Shown in pieces: positions 1 through 11,278 of a stretch of DNA of 33,012 nt. The position numbers and the translations under genes were made by a program. How positions within the stretch are numbered: the stretch's first letter is position 1; each line of letters starts with the position of its first letter. Source of the DNA: Muribaculaceae bacterium Isolate-104 (HZI) (lineage in GTDB: Bacteria; Bacteroidota; Bacteroidia; Bacteroidales; Muribaculaceae); NCBI GenBank assembly GCA_003762715.1, contig RIBJ01000048.1:1-33012 (forward strand), in the 5' to 3' direction. Under the pieces are notes generated by a model that had not been told where the DNA came from, did no database searches, and saw only the letters and a list, made by a program, of their open reading frames with translations.

Positions 1-259
1 TGGATAGCCTATGATGAATCTCTGCCAGTGCCTCCAAAATAATGTTGTGAACAGCAAACTTACATGTCTGATTTACTCATCGTTGGAGGCACTGTTAAAC
101 ATAAATGTCATCGCCACATTAGAAGATTCGTTCAATTCGACCCCGTGGCAGCAGACCTTCGAGTTCAACAGCAAAGACAGTGGTGACAATGACGGCGGCA
201 AGACACCTGGCATCATCAACCCTGTCAATCCCGGAACCATAACACCCATCGGCTTATGA
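1..259 (+). pseudogene. 3' part of a TraQ/DUF3872-like conjugation gene, split by a frameshift
   Basis: The gene enters from outside the window. Frame 1 reads WIAYDESLPVPPK and stops at 40-42. Frame 2 continues with NNVVNSKLTCLIYSS and ends in a low-complexity Gly/Asn/Pro tail at 259. Removing one A from the run at 36-39 joins the frames smoothly, as PVPP then NNVVNS, so I read this as one gene with a one-base insertion. The segment VIATLEDSFN followed by QQTFEFNS resembles the C-terminal end of DUF3872 (TraQ-type) proteins of Bacteroidetes conjugative transposons, from memory of the family. The next gene is a lysozyme, which is the usual neighbour. The stop overlaps the lysozyme start (ATGA). 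The frameshift could be real or a sequencing error. The ATG at 11 is probably not a true start. Confidence 0.5.
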
Positions 260-753
260 AAAAACTACTGATATTCCTCATGGCGTTAGTGACCCTCTCG
301 GTCACTACGCCAGCCTTCGCCGCAAAGCGAAGCATAATGGATTTACCTCCATACGAGAGAGCAGTTCTAATCATCAAGCACCATGAAACCTTGCATGACT
401 CCCGGAAACATTGGCCCTACCTCGGATATGGTCATAGAAAACTCCCCGGAGAAAAATACTTTCGTGGTTATAAGATGAATGAACGGGAGGCTGATGCGCT
501 TCTGCGCAAAGACCTCAACAAGTTCATCGCACTTTTTGCCGGATTCAAACCGATGGATGCGCTCCTTTTAGGTGTGTTGTCATACAATATCGGTCCGGGG
601 GCAGTTATGAAAAGTTCGGTCTTTCGTAAACTAAAAGCCGGTGACCGTAATATTTTCAAGTCATACACTGCCCACTGCAAATATAAAGGCAAATTCCATA
701 AGGGTCTATATAAACGTCGCTGTCAGGAGTTTGCAGCTCTTTACGTCCCCTAA
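256..753 (+). CDS. Conjugative-element lysozyme (GH24-like), secreted
   Basis: This is a 165-residue protein with a clear N-terminal signal peptide (MKK, a hydrophobic stretch, then a cleavage region near PAFAAKR). Residues of about 38-60 carry the phage-type lysozyme signature: a likely catalytic Glu in KHHETLHD followed by PYLGYGH. The segment LLGVLSYNIGPGA matches the second conserved block of GH24 enzymes (usually NVG). It should act in the periplasm, cutting peptidoglycan to let the conjugation channel through. In Bacteroides-type ICEs a lysozyme of this size follows traQ at the end of the transfer operon, as here. The start at 256 overlaps the upstream stop by four bases, suggesting translational coupling. 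A strong hairpin follows at 761-797. It is the last gene of the left ICE block before the restriction cargo. Confidence 0.85.
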   Translation: MKKLLIFLMALVTLSVTTPAFAAKRSIMDLPPYERAVLIIKHHETLHDSRKHWPYLGYGHRKLPGEKYFRGYKMNEREADALLRKDLNKFIALFAGFKPMDALLLGVLSYNIGPGAVMKSSVFRKLKAGDRNIFKSYTAHCKYKGKFHKGLYKRRCQEFAALYVP

Positions 754-760
754 AATATAT

Positions 761-797
761 ACAAATGGATATGACTCATTGAGTTGTATCCATTTGT
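761..797 (+). terminator. Hairpin ending the lysozyme/transfer operon
   Basis: The 17-bp stem pairs 761-777 with 781-797, with two G-T wobbles, around an ATT triloop. It starts 7 bases after the lysozyme stop and precedes the silent hsdS segment. The U-run after it is weak, so it may act mainly as an RNA 3'-end stabiliser or as a boundary between the ICE backbone and the cargo. Confidence 0.6.
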
Positions 798-805
798 TGT
801 ATTGT

Positions 806-867
806 GATAAATCCCACTATCAGAACTTCACCCCGCCTTTCGACATCCCCGAATCATGGCAGTGGGT
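806..867 (+). repeat. Shufflon inverted repeat A, left copy
   Basis: These 62 bases are identical to the reverse complement of 4629-4690. The repeat encodes the segment just before TRD1 of HsdS (DKSHYQNFTPPFDIPESWQW). Inversion between the copies would exchange the whole TRD1-central-TRD2 part of the expressed hsdS. Confidence 0.95.
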
Positions 868-1396
868 TAAAATAGATGAAATAGCATCATCGAATATTGG
901 ATTAACATACTCGCCTCAGGACATCGTAGATGATGGTGTCCCTGTTTATCGTTCTAATAATATCAGGGATAACAAAATCTGTTTGGACGATATTGTTTAT
1001 GTGTCTTGCCCTATACTTGAGAAACAATATCTTAACAACGGAGACCTTTTAATATGCGCTCGAAATGGCAGCAGAAGATTAGTCGGGAAAAATGTTATCA
1101 TTGAAAATTTAGAACGTCCCACTTCATTTGGTGCTTTCATGGCTGTATGTCGTAGTTGTTATAATCCGTGGATAAAGCTTTTATTGGATTCTGCGTATTT
1201 TAATAGCTATTTGGATGAATCTAACTCTACAGCTATCAATCAAATTACGCAAAAGATGCTATTAGACTTTATCTTACCTTTACCGCCAAAAGAAGAACAA
1301 AGTCGAATAATTTCAGCATTTCATTCTATCGTAGGTGTTATAGATGGTATCGACCAAAGTAAAAAAAATCTGAGTGAAAGTATTGCCAATCTGAAG

Positions 1397-1520
1397 TCCA
1401 AGATCCTTGATCTTGCGATGCAGGGCAAACTCGTGCCGCAAGACCCGGCGGACGAGCCTGCCGCCGAGATGCTCCGTCGCGTCAATCCAAAGGCAAAGAT
1501 AATAACGGATAACCCACATT
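1397..1520 (+). repeat. Shufflon inverted repeat B, left copy
   Basis: These 124 bases match the reverse complement of 4006-4129 with only a few differences, and 1457-1520 is a perfect 64-base match. The repeat encodes the central conserved region of HsdS. Inversion between the two copies would exchange only TRD2. Confidence 0.95.
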
Positions 1521-1553
1521 ATCCGCAATTGCCGGATAACTGGGTGCTGACCA
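1511..1553 (+). repeat. Shufflon inverted repeat C, left copy
   Basis: These 43 bases are identical to the reverse complement of 2543-2585. The repeat encodes the entry to TRD2 (NPHYPQLPDNWVLT). It overlaps repeat B by ten bases. Inversion would swap the second TRD of the plus-strand silent copy with the minus-strand half-copy. Confidence 0.95.
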
Positions 1554-2045
1554 GAATCAAAGATGTATTTGAAATCAATCCGAAGAACAAGGCTTCGGAT
1601 AATATTCAAGCAGGCTTTGTTCCGATGGCGTCAATCCATGACGGCTACTCTAACAAATTTCATTATGATGTAAAACAGTGGGGTGAAATAAAATCAGGAT
1701 TCACACATTTTGCAGACGGAGATATTGCGGTAGCCAAAATATCACCATGTTTGGAGAATCGAAAATCTATGATTCTACGAGATCTCCCAAATGGGATTGG
1801 CGCAGGAACAACAGAACTGCTCATATTCAGAAGCACAATATTGATTCCTGAGTTCTCATTACTATTCTTCAAGTCAGATAACTTCATTAAATGTTGTACG
1901 GGAACTTTTAATGGAGTTGTTGGCCAACAAAGAGTTGGAAAATCAATCGTTGAGGATATACATATCCCGATACCACCATTGAACACACAGCGTGCTATTA
2001 TTGAACGTGTTCAAGGGTGGTTTAATTGTTTGGATAATATTATCG

Positions 2046-2585
2046 TTAGTCTATTGAAATAGAGAAATTTGATAATAATTCTGAAATTTTGCTTAATTTC
2101 TGAGTGATACGCTTCTGTTCATTTATAGGAGGAATGGGTATAATACCTTTACGAGCATCGGTGGTGCTTAATCGAGGCATCTTAACTCCATAACAACATT
2201 CAGCAGTATAAGAGAGAAAGAATGGCGAACGTAGCCATGCGCAGAGATATTCAGGTATAACACAATCGTAGGATTTTACCGGGATTATCTCTGTGGTGCA
2301 ATAACCATCTGTCGGAGCTACCAATACTTTGTTGAGATAGGTTCGGAGTTTTGAGTATAGAACATCGCCCTTGACGAATCTATGTCGAACTCCATTGACT
2401 GTTCTATCTTTCTTAGACCTCTGAGCAACAACGCACCCACTATCTTTTTCGATATCTTCCAATTCAAGTATCCACTCAGAAAGGGCAATTTCATCAACGT
2501 TAACATTCTCTGAATAGCCATAATCACAGACCGAATCAATGGTGGTCAGCACCCAGTTATCCGGCAATTGCGGATAATGTGGGTT
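2046..2585 (-). pseudogene. hsdS: Silent hsdS half-segment carrying one TRD2
   Basis: This is one target recognition domain of about 175 residues on the minus strand. It starts in repeat C (PQLPDNWVLTTIDSV), ends with the usual HsdS coiled-coil tail (PPINEQKRITQKLSKISELL) and stops at 2046-2048. It has no conserved N-terminus and no first TRD, so it is a storage cassette and not a working gene. Its 3' end overlaps the 3' end of the plus-strand silent copy by 17 bases, tail to tail. It can reach the expressed gene in two steps: inversion through repeat C into the plus-strand copy, then inversion through repeat B or A. Confidence 0.88.
2543..2585 (-). repeat. Shufflon inverted repeat C, right copy
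   Basis: This is the perfect inverted partner of 1511-1553. It lies only a few bases upstream of the hairpin that contains the recombinase start codon. Confidence 0.95.
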
Positions 2586-2587
2586 GC

Positions 2588-2634
2588 GTTATCTTATTAT
2601 CATGTTCAACTTAAATTGAATGTGATATGATAAC
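2588..2634 (+). promoter_or_regulatory. Hairpin/dyad enclosing the recombinase start codon
   Basis: A 12-bp stem pairs 2598-2609 with 2616-2627 (two G-T wobbles, loop CTTAAA). A further 6-bp stem pairs 2588-2593 (GTTATC) with 2629-2634 (GATAAC). The ATG of the recombinase at 2627-2629 lies inside the paired region. This could limit translation or be a recombinase binding site for autoregulation. The structure is seen; the role is inferred. Confidence 0.45.
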
Positions 2635-3430
2635 CAAGTACAAATCATTCCTTTCGCGCCAAGATTTGGCGGCGAACACTGTCCGCTCGTATGTGTGGAC
2701 GGTGACACACTTCCTTGAAAAATACAAGGAGGTGACACGCGAGAATCTGCTCGCCTATAAAGGCTATCTGGTGGAGAACCACAAGCCTCAGACCGTCAAC
2801 CTGCGCCTACAGGCCATCAACAAGTATCTGGAGTTTATCAGAAAGGAGAAACTCAAAATGCGCTTCGTAAAAGTGCAGCAGAAAAACTTTCTCGAAAACG
2901 TAATCAGCGATGCTGATTATAAATTCCTCAAAACCCGACTGAAACGAGACGGTCACACCTCATGGTATTTCGTGGTGTGGTTCCTTACAGCCACTGGAGC
3001 CCGCGTCAGTGAACTCCTGCAAATCAAAGCCGAGCACGTCCAGCAGGGCTATCTCGACATCTACTCCAAAGGTGGGAAATTACGTAGGCTTTACATTCCA
3101 AAGAGCCTCCGCGCCGAGGCATTAGTGTGGCTCAAAGAGCGAAACCTCGAATCGGGCTATATCTTCCTCAACCGTTTCGGCGAACGAATAACAGCCCGAG
3201 GCATAGCCCAGCAACTCAAACTGTTCGCCCAGAAGTATGGTATCAATACAGCAGTAGTCTATCCCCACTCATTCCGTCACCGCTTCGCCAAAAACTTCCT
3301 TGACCGCTTCAACGATCTTGCTCTGCTCGCTGATCTTATGGGTCATGAAAGCATTGAGACCACGCGCATCTACCTCCGCCGTACCGCTACCGAACAGCAA
3401 GCCATAGTTGACAAGATAGTCAACTGGTAA
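2627..3430 (+). CDS. Tyrosine site-specific recombinase, hsdS invertase
   Basis: This is a 267-residue phage-integrase-family protein. Residues of about 1-85 form the SAM-like N-terminal core-binding domain (NTVRSYVWTVTHFLEKY). The catalytic domain has Arg126 in GARVSE, a beta-hairpin Lys near 148-151, His214 and Arg217 in HSFRHRF, His240 in GHES and the nucleophile Tyr249 in TRIYLRR. All key residues are present, so it should be active. It lies between silent and expressed hsdS segments. In Bacteroidetes and streptococcal Type I shufflons a recombinase of this type inverts hsdS segments through the shared repeats. It converges with the expressed hsdS, with a long hairpin between them. The start codon sits in a hairpin. 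It is much shorter than ICE integrases, which argues against a role in element excision. Confidence 0.9.
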   Translation: MITKYKSFLSRQDLAANTVRSYVWTVTHFLEKYKEVTRENLLAYKGYLVENHKPQTVNLRLQAINKYLEFIRKEKLKMRFVKVQQKNFLENVISDADYKFLKTRLKRDGHTSWYFVVWFLTATGARVSELLQIKAEHVQQGYLDIYSKGGKLRRLYIPKSLRAEALVWLKERNLESGYIFLNRFGERITARGIAQQLKLFAQKYGINTAVVYPHSFRHRFAKNFLDRFNDLALLADLMGHESIETTRIYLRRTATEQQAIVDKIVNW

Positions 3431-3445
3431 CCAACTCCCTTTCAC

Positions 3446-3489
3446 AAGCGTCTTTGCCCTCTTGACCATTCAAGATTGCAAAGACGCTT
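3446..3489. terminator. Bidirectional hairpin between recombinase and hsdS
   Basis: 3446-3457 (AAGCGTCTTTGC) pairs with 3478-3489, and inside it 3460-3465 (TCTTGA) pairs with 3470-3475 around the loop CCAT. The 18-bp stem has a single 2x2 internal mismatch. It covers the hsdS stop codon at 3470-3472 and the last codons of hsdS. It could end transcription of both convergent genes. Confidence 0.6.
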
Positions 3490-4864
3490 CTATCTGATCA
3501 AGAACGGAATATAGCTCCTCAATTTTTGCAACGATACGCTTCTGCTCATTATATGGCGGAAGAGGTATCGCTAATTGGTGCAATGATTTTGACGAAAATC
3601 CTTGTAAAGCAATTCCCTTACCTCCAATCAAATCCTTATCTTTATAATGCCTAAACACATGATAATAAAGTGGAATATGAATTTCATTGGCAATCGGGCG
3701 CAGTCTATGTAAATGATTTTGAATCATAATATTTCTATCAAGATTCCATATCGCTGCTCTACCAACATCACCACCTTCACAAACGAGTAAATCACCATGA
3801 CGTACAGTACATTTTTCAAGTTCATTCTTCTTGAAAGGCATTTTCTTCAAATCATCAAGTTCAAACCTATTCCAATAAACATTGGAAGTTGTAATATACT
3901 CATACTCTATGCCATCGCGATTCGAGGAATTAAGTGCCTTTCCTGTGTTATGCTGAAAAATATCTCCGAGCTGACACCAAGTCCAGGTATTTGGAATGTT
4001 CCAAGAATGTGGGTTATCCGTTATTATCTTTGCCTTTGGATTGACGCGACGGAGCATCTCGGCGGCAGGTTCGTCCGCCGGGTCTTGCGGCACGAGCTTT
4101 CCCTGCATCGCGAGGTCAAGGATCTTGGATTTCGTTAATGCTATAGACTGAGATAATTGCTGTTTAGATTCCCTAATTTCACAAATAATAGACATCAACG
4201 ATTCTATCATTGTTAAGATACGCCTTTGTTCTTCTATCGGGGGAATTGGCAAATGTATATTATTCAGATTGTCTTGCGATAGTTTAGGCTGTGCAGAGCC
4301 TGTTATATAATCGTCTAATGGTATGGTATTGATATAAAGGGCAACAAATTCTAAAAGGAATTTATCACTGGAATCTAAAACATGTGCGTGATTATTAACC
4401 CAATACTTACCATCCGCAAAGAACGCATTATCCTTTGTGCGGCTCAATAAATTAGCACCATCTTCACCAATCAATAAAAGACGTTCATCAAAGATGTAGT
4501 TATCCACTTTATCAATGGCTCCTGCCGCTCCGTAATAATCATAAATTTTATTACTTTGTTTGCTCCTTATCGTCGAAGCGATTGGAACTCTTTCGCCATC
4601 TCGATTTATAACATAATCACCTAATCTTACCCACTGCCATGATTCGGGGATGTCGAAAGGCGGGGTGAAGTTCTGATAGTGGGATTTATCGGTAGATTTT
4701 TTTGCTTTGGGGCGTTTGAGTTTGCCCTCGGCTATGAGACGTTCCTTCTCGGCGCGGATGCGGTCGAGAAGGACGGATGCCGGTTCGTCATTGGGGTCTT
4801 GTGGCAGGAGTTTACCACGGATGGCGAGGTCGAGTATGCGCTGGCGTAGTTTCTGAGTATCCAT
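3470..4864 (-). CDS. hsdS: Type I restriction-modification specificity subunit HsdS (expressed copy)
   Basis: HsdS gives the HsdMS methylase and HsdRMS nuclease their DNA target. This is the only hsdS in the window with the conserved N-terminus (MDTQKLRQRILDLAIRGKLL). TRD1 covers about residues 80-215. The central conserved region KSKILDLAMQGKLVPQDPAD is at about 245-265. TRD2 follows, ending with the coiled-coil tail YNEQKRIVAKIEEL. The length of about 464 residues is normal. I prefer the ATG at 4864; a GTG at 4873 would overlap the upstream stop. It is the last gene of the hsdR-hsdM-GIY-YIG-hsdS operon. Repeats A (4629-4690) and B (4006-4129) inside it match silent segments in inverted orientation, so the gene is subject to allele switching. 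The current TRDs are those of the state sequenced. Confidence 0.95.
   Translation of the reverse strand: MDTQKLRQRILDLAIRGKLLPQDPNDEPASVLLDRIRAEKERLIAEGKLKRPKAKKSTDKSHYQNFTPPFDIPESWQWVRLGDYVINRDGERVPIASTIRSKQSNKIYDYYGAAGAIDKVDNYIFDERLLLIGEDGANLLSRTKDNAFFADGKYWVNNHAHVLDSSDKFLLEFVALYINTIPLDDYITGSAQPKLSQDNLNNIHLPIPPIEEQRRILTMIESLMSIICEIRESKQQLSQSIALTKSKILDLAMQGKLVPQDPADEPAAEMLRRVNPKAKIITDNPHSWNIPNTWTWCQLGDIFQHNTGKALNSSNRDGIEYEYITTSNVYWNRFELDDLKKMPFKKNELEKCTVRHGDLLVCEGGDVGRAAIWNLDRNIMIQNHLHRLRPIANEIHIPLYYHVFRHYKDKDLIGGKGIALQGFSSKSLHQLAIPLPPYNEQKRIVAKIEELYSVLDQIEASLQS
4006..4129 (-). repeat. Shufflon inverted repeat B, right copy (inside expressed hsdS)
   Basis: This is the inverted partner of 1397-1520; 4006-4069 is a perfect 64-base match to 1457-1520. 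Inversion here changes only TRD2 and would flip the recombinase gene and the half-segment with it. Confidence 0.95.
4629..4690 (-). repeat. Shufflon inverted repeat A, right copy (inside expressed hsdS)
   Basis: This is the perfect 62-base inverted partner of 806-867, placed just before TRD1. Upstream of it (4691-4864) lies the constant hsdS 5' end that carries the start. Confidence 0.95.
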
Positions 4865-4869
4865 AATTG

Positions 4870-5694
4870 TCACTTATTACGATAAATCTCATCAAGGGTC
4901 TGTCCCTTATCGTTTTTCCATTCTACCCAGCCATTTGAGCTGCATCCTCCGCAAATGCTCGCAGCTGTACTTGGACTTGAAAATGAAATATCGGATGTCA
5001 AAACCGGGTTGCCATTTTCATTTGTCTGAGAGTAATCCTTGATAATCATTTCCCGTCTTTCGATGGTATGGCAAGAGTTTACAGTATCTTTGGATAATAT
5101 ACTCCCTCGCAATACAGTAAAGCCATTTCCATCATACACACCTTTTGCATTTGCGCCTCTACGCTTAAAATGGAAAACGGGTAGTTGATTAACCGAAGCT
5201 GTTTCAAAAATGCTTATCCCAATAAAAGATGTCAGGAATTTGATGTCCTCGAAGAACTCATCCATAGCATCTTTCTGATATTCCGGAAGGTTCGGTTCTT
5301 TCGGAGTCTGCTTGTTTTCCTGAAGACCATATCGGTTGATATTCTTTGCCTGTTGCACGGCAAGATATTCCAGATATTGCACATCTGTTTTGGTCATATC
5401 CGCATCTTTTGAAACGAATATAAGAGCTTTCTGCCAAAAGGTTTTCTTTTGGTCATGGTCTTTTACCCTCTCCCTGAAGTTTTCGGTTTCTCCAATATAA
5501 GCCTGCGGTTTTGCCATTTCATCTTCGCCAATAAGAATATAGAATGCCGGCTTGTGTAGTTTCTTCTGTTTGTCGAGATAGTCAAGATTTGAACGTGGCA
5601 CGACAAACATCTGGCATATCTTATTGCTGATAAAAGCATAGCGGGTTCCTTTGGGATCTCCGTCCACGAGGTATGTAGTTACTGTCTTACCCAT
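4870..5694 (-). CDS. GIY-YIG nuclease-fold protein with C-terminal DUF4357
   Basis: This is a 274-residue protein between hsdM and hsdS. A GIY-YIG core runs from about residue 50 to 120: FYILIGE, then AYIGETENFRERVKDH with the likely catalytic Arg, and DVQYLEYLAV with the metal-binding Glu. The C-terminal ~80 residues (from VLRGSILSK, ending CGGCSSNGWVEWKN) match my memory of DUF4357, which often follows GIY-YIG in proteins coded with Type I methylases. Spacing is 3 bases to hsdM and about 5 bases to hsdS, so it is in the operon. GIY-YIG enzymes cut DNA; its part in the restriction system is not established. It may add a nuclease step or limit self-damage. Key residues appear intact. Confidence 0.8.
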   Translation of the reverse strand: MGKTVTTYLVDGDPKGTRYAFISNKICQMFVVPRSNLDYLDKQKKLHKPAFYILIGEDEMAKPQAYIGETENFRERVKDHDQKKTFWQKALIFVSKDADMTKTDVQYLEYLAVQQAKNINRYGLQENKQTPKEPNLPEYQKDAMDEFFEDIKFLTSFIGISIFETASVNQLPVFHFKRRGANAKGVYDGNGFTVLRGSILSKDTVNSCHTIERREMIIKDYSQTNENGNPVLTSDISFSSPSTAASICGGCSSNGWVEWKNDKGQTLDEIYRNK

Positions 5695-5697
5695 GGC

Positions 5698-9869
<4,172 letters not shown>

Positions 9870-9926
9870 GTTCCTATATCTTTATATTATCGGAAGTTGT
9901 AGTTCAAAAAAAACAATCGCATATCA

Positions 9927-10169
9927 CTATTCTCCATAGTTTAACTCCGGCTCTGATGCAATGGCTGAATCATTTGGATTCAAAAGCGTGCGAACATCAA
10001 TATGCAGACACTCGGCAATATCGTGAAGTGTTTCCAGTGAAGGTTGAGCGGTGTTCGTACACCATTTTGAAACCGTTGCAGGATCTTTGCCGAGTTCCCG
10101 CGCAAGCCAAAGATTGGTCTTGTGCTGCTCTGCAAGCACTACTTTGATTCGGTTTATATACTTTGCCAT
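9927..10169 (-). CDS. Small XRE-family regulator heading the restriction operon
   Basis: This is an 80-residue helix-turn-helix protein (NLWLARELGKDPATVSKWCTN, SLETLHDIAECLHID). It is coded immediately upstream of hsdR in the same direction. I chose the start at 10169, not the longer frame from 10223, because a Bacteroidetes-type promoter (TTG at 10221-10223, TAAATTTG at 10194-10201) lies between the two. A dyad ATTTGC-N7-GCAAAT at 10180-10198 overlaps the promoter and is a likely operator. Small XRE proteins of this type act like controller proteins, timing nuclease expression after the element enters a new host. That role is inferred from position and fold. Confidence 0.85.
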   Translation of the reverse strand: MAKYINRIKVVLAEQHKTNLWLARELGKDPATVSKWCTNTAQPSLETLHDIAECLHIDVRTLLNPNDSAIASEPELNYGE

Positions 10170-10179
10170 AGTCAATGCG

Positions 10180-10223
10180 ATTTGCGAATTATGCAAATTT
10201 AGTGATAAATTCTGAAACCGCAA
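10180..10223 (-). promoter_or_regulatory. Restriction operon promoter and dyad operator
   Basis: On the minus strand, TTG (10221-10223), 19 bases, then TAAATTTG (10194-10201) fits the Bacteroidetes sigma-ABfr consensus. The inverted repeat ATTTGC-N7-GCAAAT occupies 10180-10185 and 10193-10198, over the -7 element and likely start site. It is well placed for autoregulation by the XRE protein. Confidence 0.6.
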
Positions 10224-10300
10224 TGAAACAGGCTGATTTTCTGTAAAAATCCGTGGGGGAAAGACCGAAAAGGGCTGAATTAAATGGGTTGCAACACAAA

Positions 10301-10336
10301 ATACGGTCGCACCAACTTAAACTGGAACGACCGCAT
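10301..10336 (-). terminator. Terminator of the cargo operon ending in the DUF2807 gene
   Basis: 10301-10309 and 10328-10336 form a 9-bp stem (one G-T pair) with further pairing in the loop. On the minus strand it is followed by TTTTGTGTT. It lies about 23 bases after the DUF2807 stop. Confidence 0.6.
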
Positions 10337-10358
10337 TATTTTATTTCGTATTAGAGGG

Positions 10359-11246
10359 TTAAAACCTATTATGGATGTCGCCGGAGCCTCTGACTCGGTC
10401 AGAGAGCCGTTCGACATTACAGCGTATATCGCCGGAGCCGGCAACGGAGGCTTTGCCTGTATCTGCCTTGAAGTCGCTTGCGTCTATGTCTCCGGAGCCT
10501 GCTATTGAGAAATTGACAGATTCCGTACTTCCATTGATTTTCACATCGCCTGAGCCTTTTATGTAAATGGAGCATATCTTCGTTTTGGCAGTGCCGCAGT
10601 CAACATCAGCAGAACCGGATATGTGTACCATGAAAACATAAGCCTCTACTCCGGCAAGCTCTATATCGCCGGATCCGGATGTGGAGATTGTGACATCTTT
10701 CTTAGCCGCTTTTATGACCCCGCATTTGAAGTCGCTGCTTCCGGAGTTGCGAACTGTGAATCCATCAATGGCATTCAGGTCGCCATTGACTGTAAAATCG
10801 CCGCTACCGGAAGATGATACATCTTTCAATATCTTGTTACTGACATAGATTGTGGGAGCTTCACCATTAACGACAACGTTTTCGTATGAACCTGATTTCA
10901 TGGAGATGTATAGCGTTCCGCCCGAAACCTCAATATTCATCTTTTTGATAAGGTTCTCGGGCAGTCTTCCTCTGACATCAAAATCCTCGTCTTTATCAGA
11001 TTGGGTGAATACCACATCGACAAATCCTTTTGATATGATGGAATCGAAATCCGATGAAACATCGAACTTGTGGTCTGTCATCTTGCCGGGTGTAAATGGT
11101 TTGTAGTCTTCTCCCGTTCCGGCCTCAGATTCCGGAACATAGTGAATTCCATCAACATAAACTTCTCCGTTAATGATAGAGATATTTCTGCCGTTTAGAT
11201 TGCAGGAAGCCATACCACCTGCGAATATGTTTGGGTATCGTGCCAT
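10359..11246 (-). CDS. DUF2807 (GIN domain) repeat protein
   Basis: This is a 295-residue protein whose C-terminal two thirds are made of about eight repeats of roughly 20 residues marked by GSGD/SGSGDI (for example SSSGSGDFTVNG, TSGSGDIELAG, GSGDVKING, AGSGDIDASD). This is the GIN/DUF2807 domain, predicted to form a right-handed beta-helix and often described as an adhesin-head-like fold. Most relatives are exported, but this one has no signal peptide: it begins MARYPNIFAGG followed by NISIINGEVYVDG. That N-terminal pattern occurs in a non-secreted branch of the family, as I recall. It is the last gene of the cargo run, 32 bases after tag, with a terminator beyond. The function is unknown. 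Confidence 0.8.
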   Translation of the reverse strand: MARYPNIFAGGMASCNLNGRNISIINGEVYVDGIHYVPESEAGTGEDYKPFTPGKMTDHKFDVSSDFDSIISKGFVDVVFTQSDKDEDFDVRGRLPENLIKKMNIEVSGGTLYISMKSGSYENVVVNGEAPTIYVSNKILKDVSSSGSGDFTVNGDLNAIDGFTVRNSGSSDFKCGVIKAAKKDVTISTSGSGDIELAGVEAYVFMVHISGSADVDCGTAKTKICSIYIKGSGDVKINGSTESVNFSIAGSGDIDASDFKADTGKASVAGSGDIRCNVERLSDRVRGSGDIHNRF

Positions 11247-11278
11247 ATAACTTTAACAACAATATGGGGATAATGTTA

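Larger units (their letters stand above)
806..2062 (+). pseudogene. hsdS: Silent hsdS segment without a start (two TRDs), shufflon reservoir
   Basis: The reading frame is open from 806 to the stop at 2060-2062 and encodes a Type I specificity subunit lacking its first ~60 residues. It begins inside the repeat that in the expressed hsdS encodes DKSHYQNFTPPFDIPESW. A first target recognition domain runs to about 1380. The central conserved region with KSKILDLAMQGKLVPQDPAD follows at about 1390-1510. A second TRD, entered through PHYPQLPDNWVL, runs to the end. No start codon or promoter belongs to it: the frame extends back into the lysozyme gene only by chance. Both TRDs differ from those of the expressed copy. 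The inverted repeats at 806-867 and 1397-1520 match the expressed gene in opposite orientation, so inversion could place either part behind the hsdS start. Confidence 0.9.

Noticed and set aside
641-805. Upstream extension of the plus-strand hsdS frame, with an ATG at 641 inside the lysozyme gene
   Set aside because: This part overlaps the lysozyme in another frame and passes through the terminator hairpin; its translation is unlike HsdS. The frame is open by chance, and homology begins at repeat A.
2627-3430. Recombinase as the ICE integrase
   Set aside because: At 267 residues it is much shorter than ICE integrases and lies within the hsdS repeats, not at an element end, so a role as hsdS invertase is more likely.
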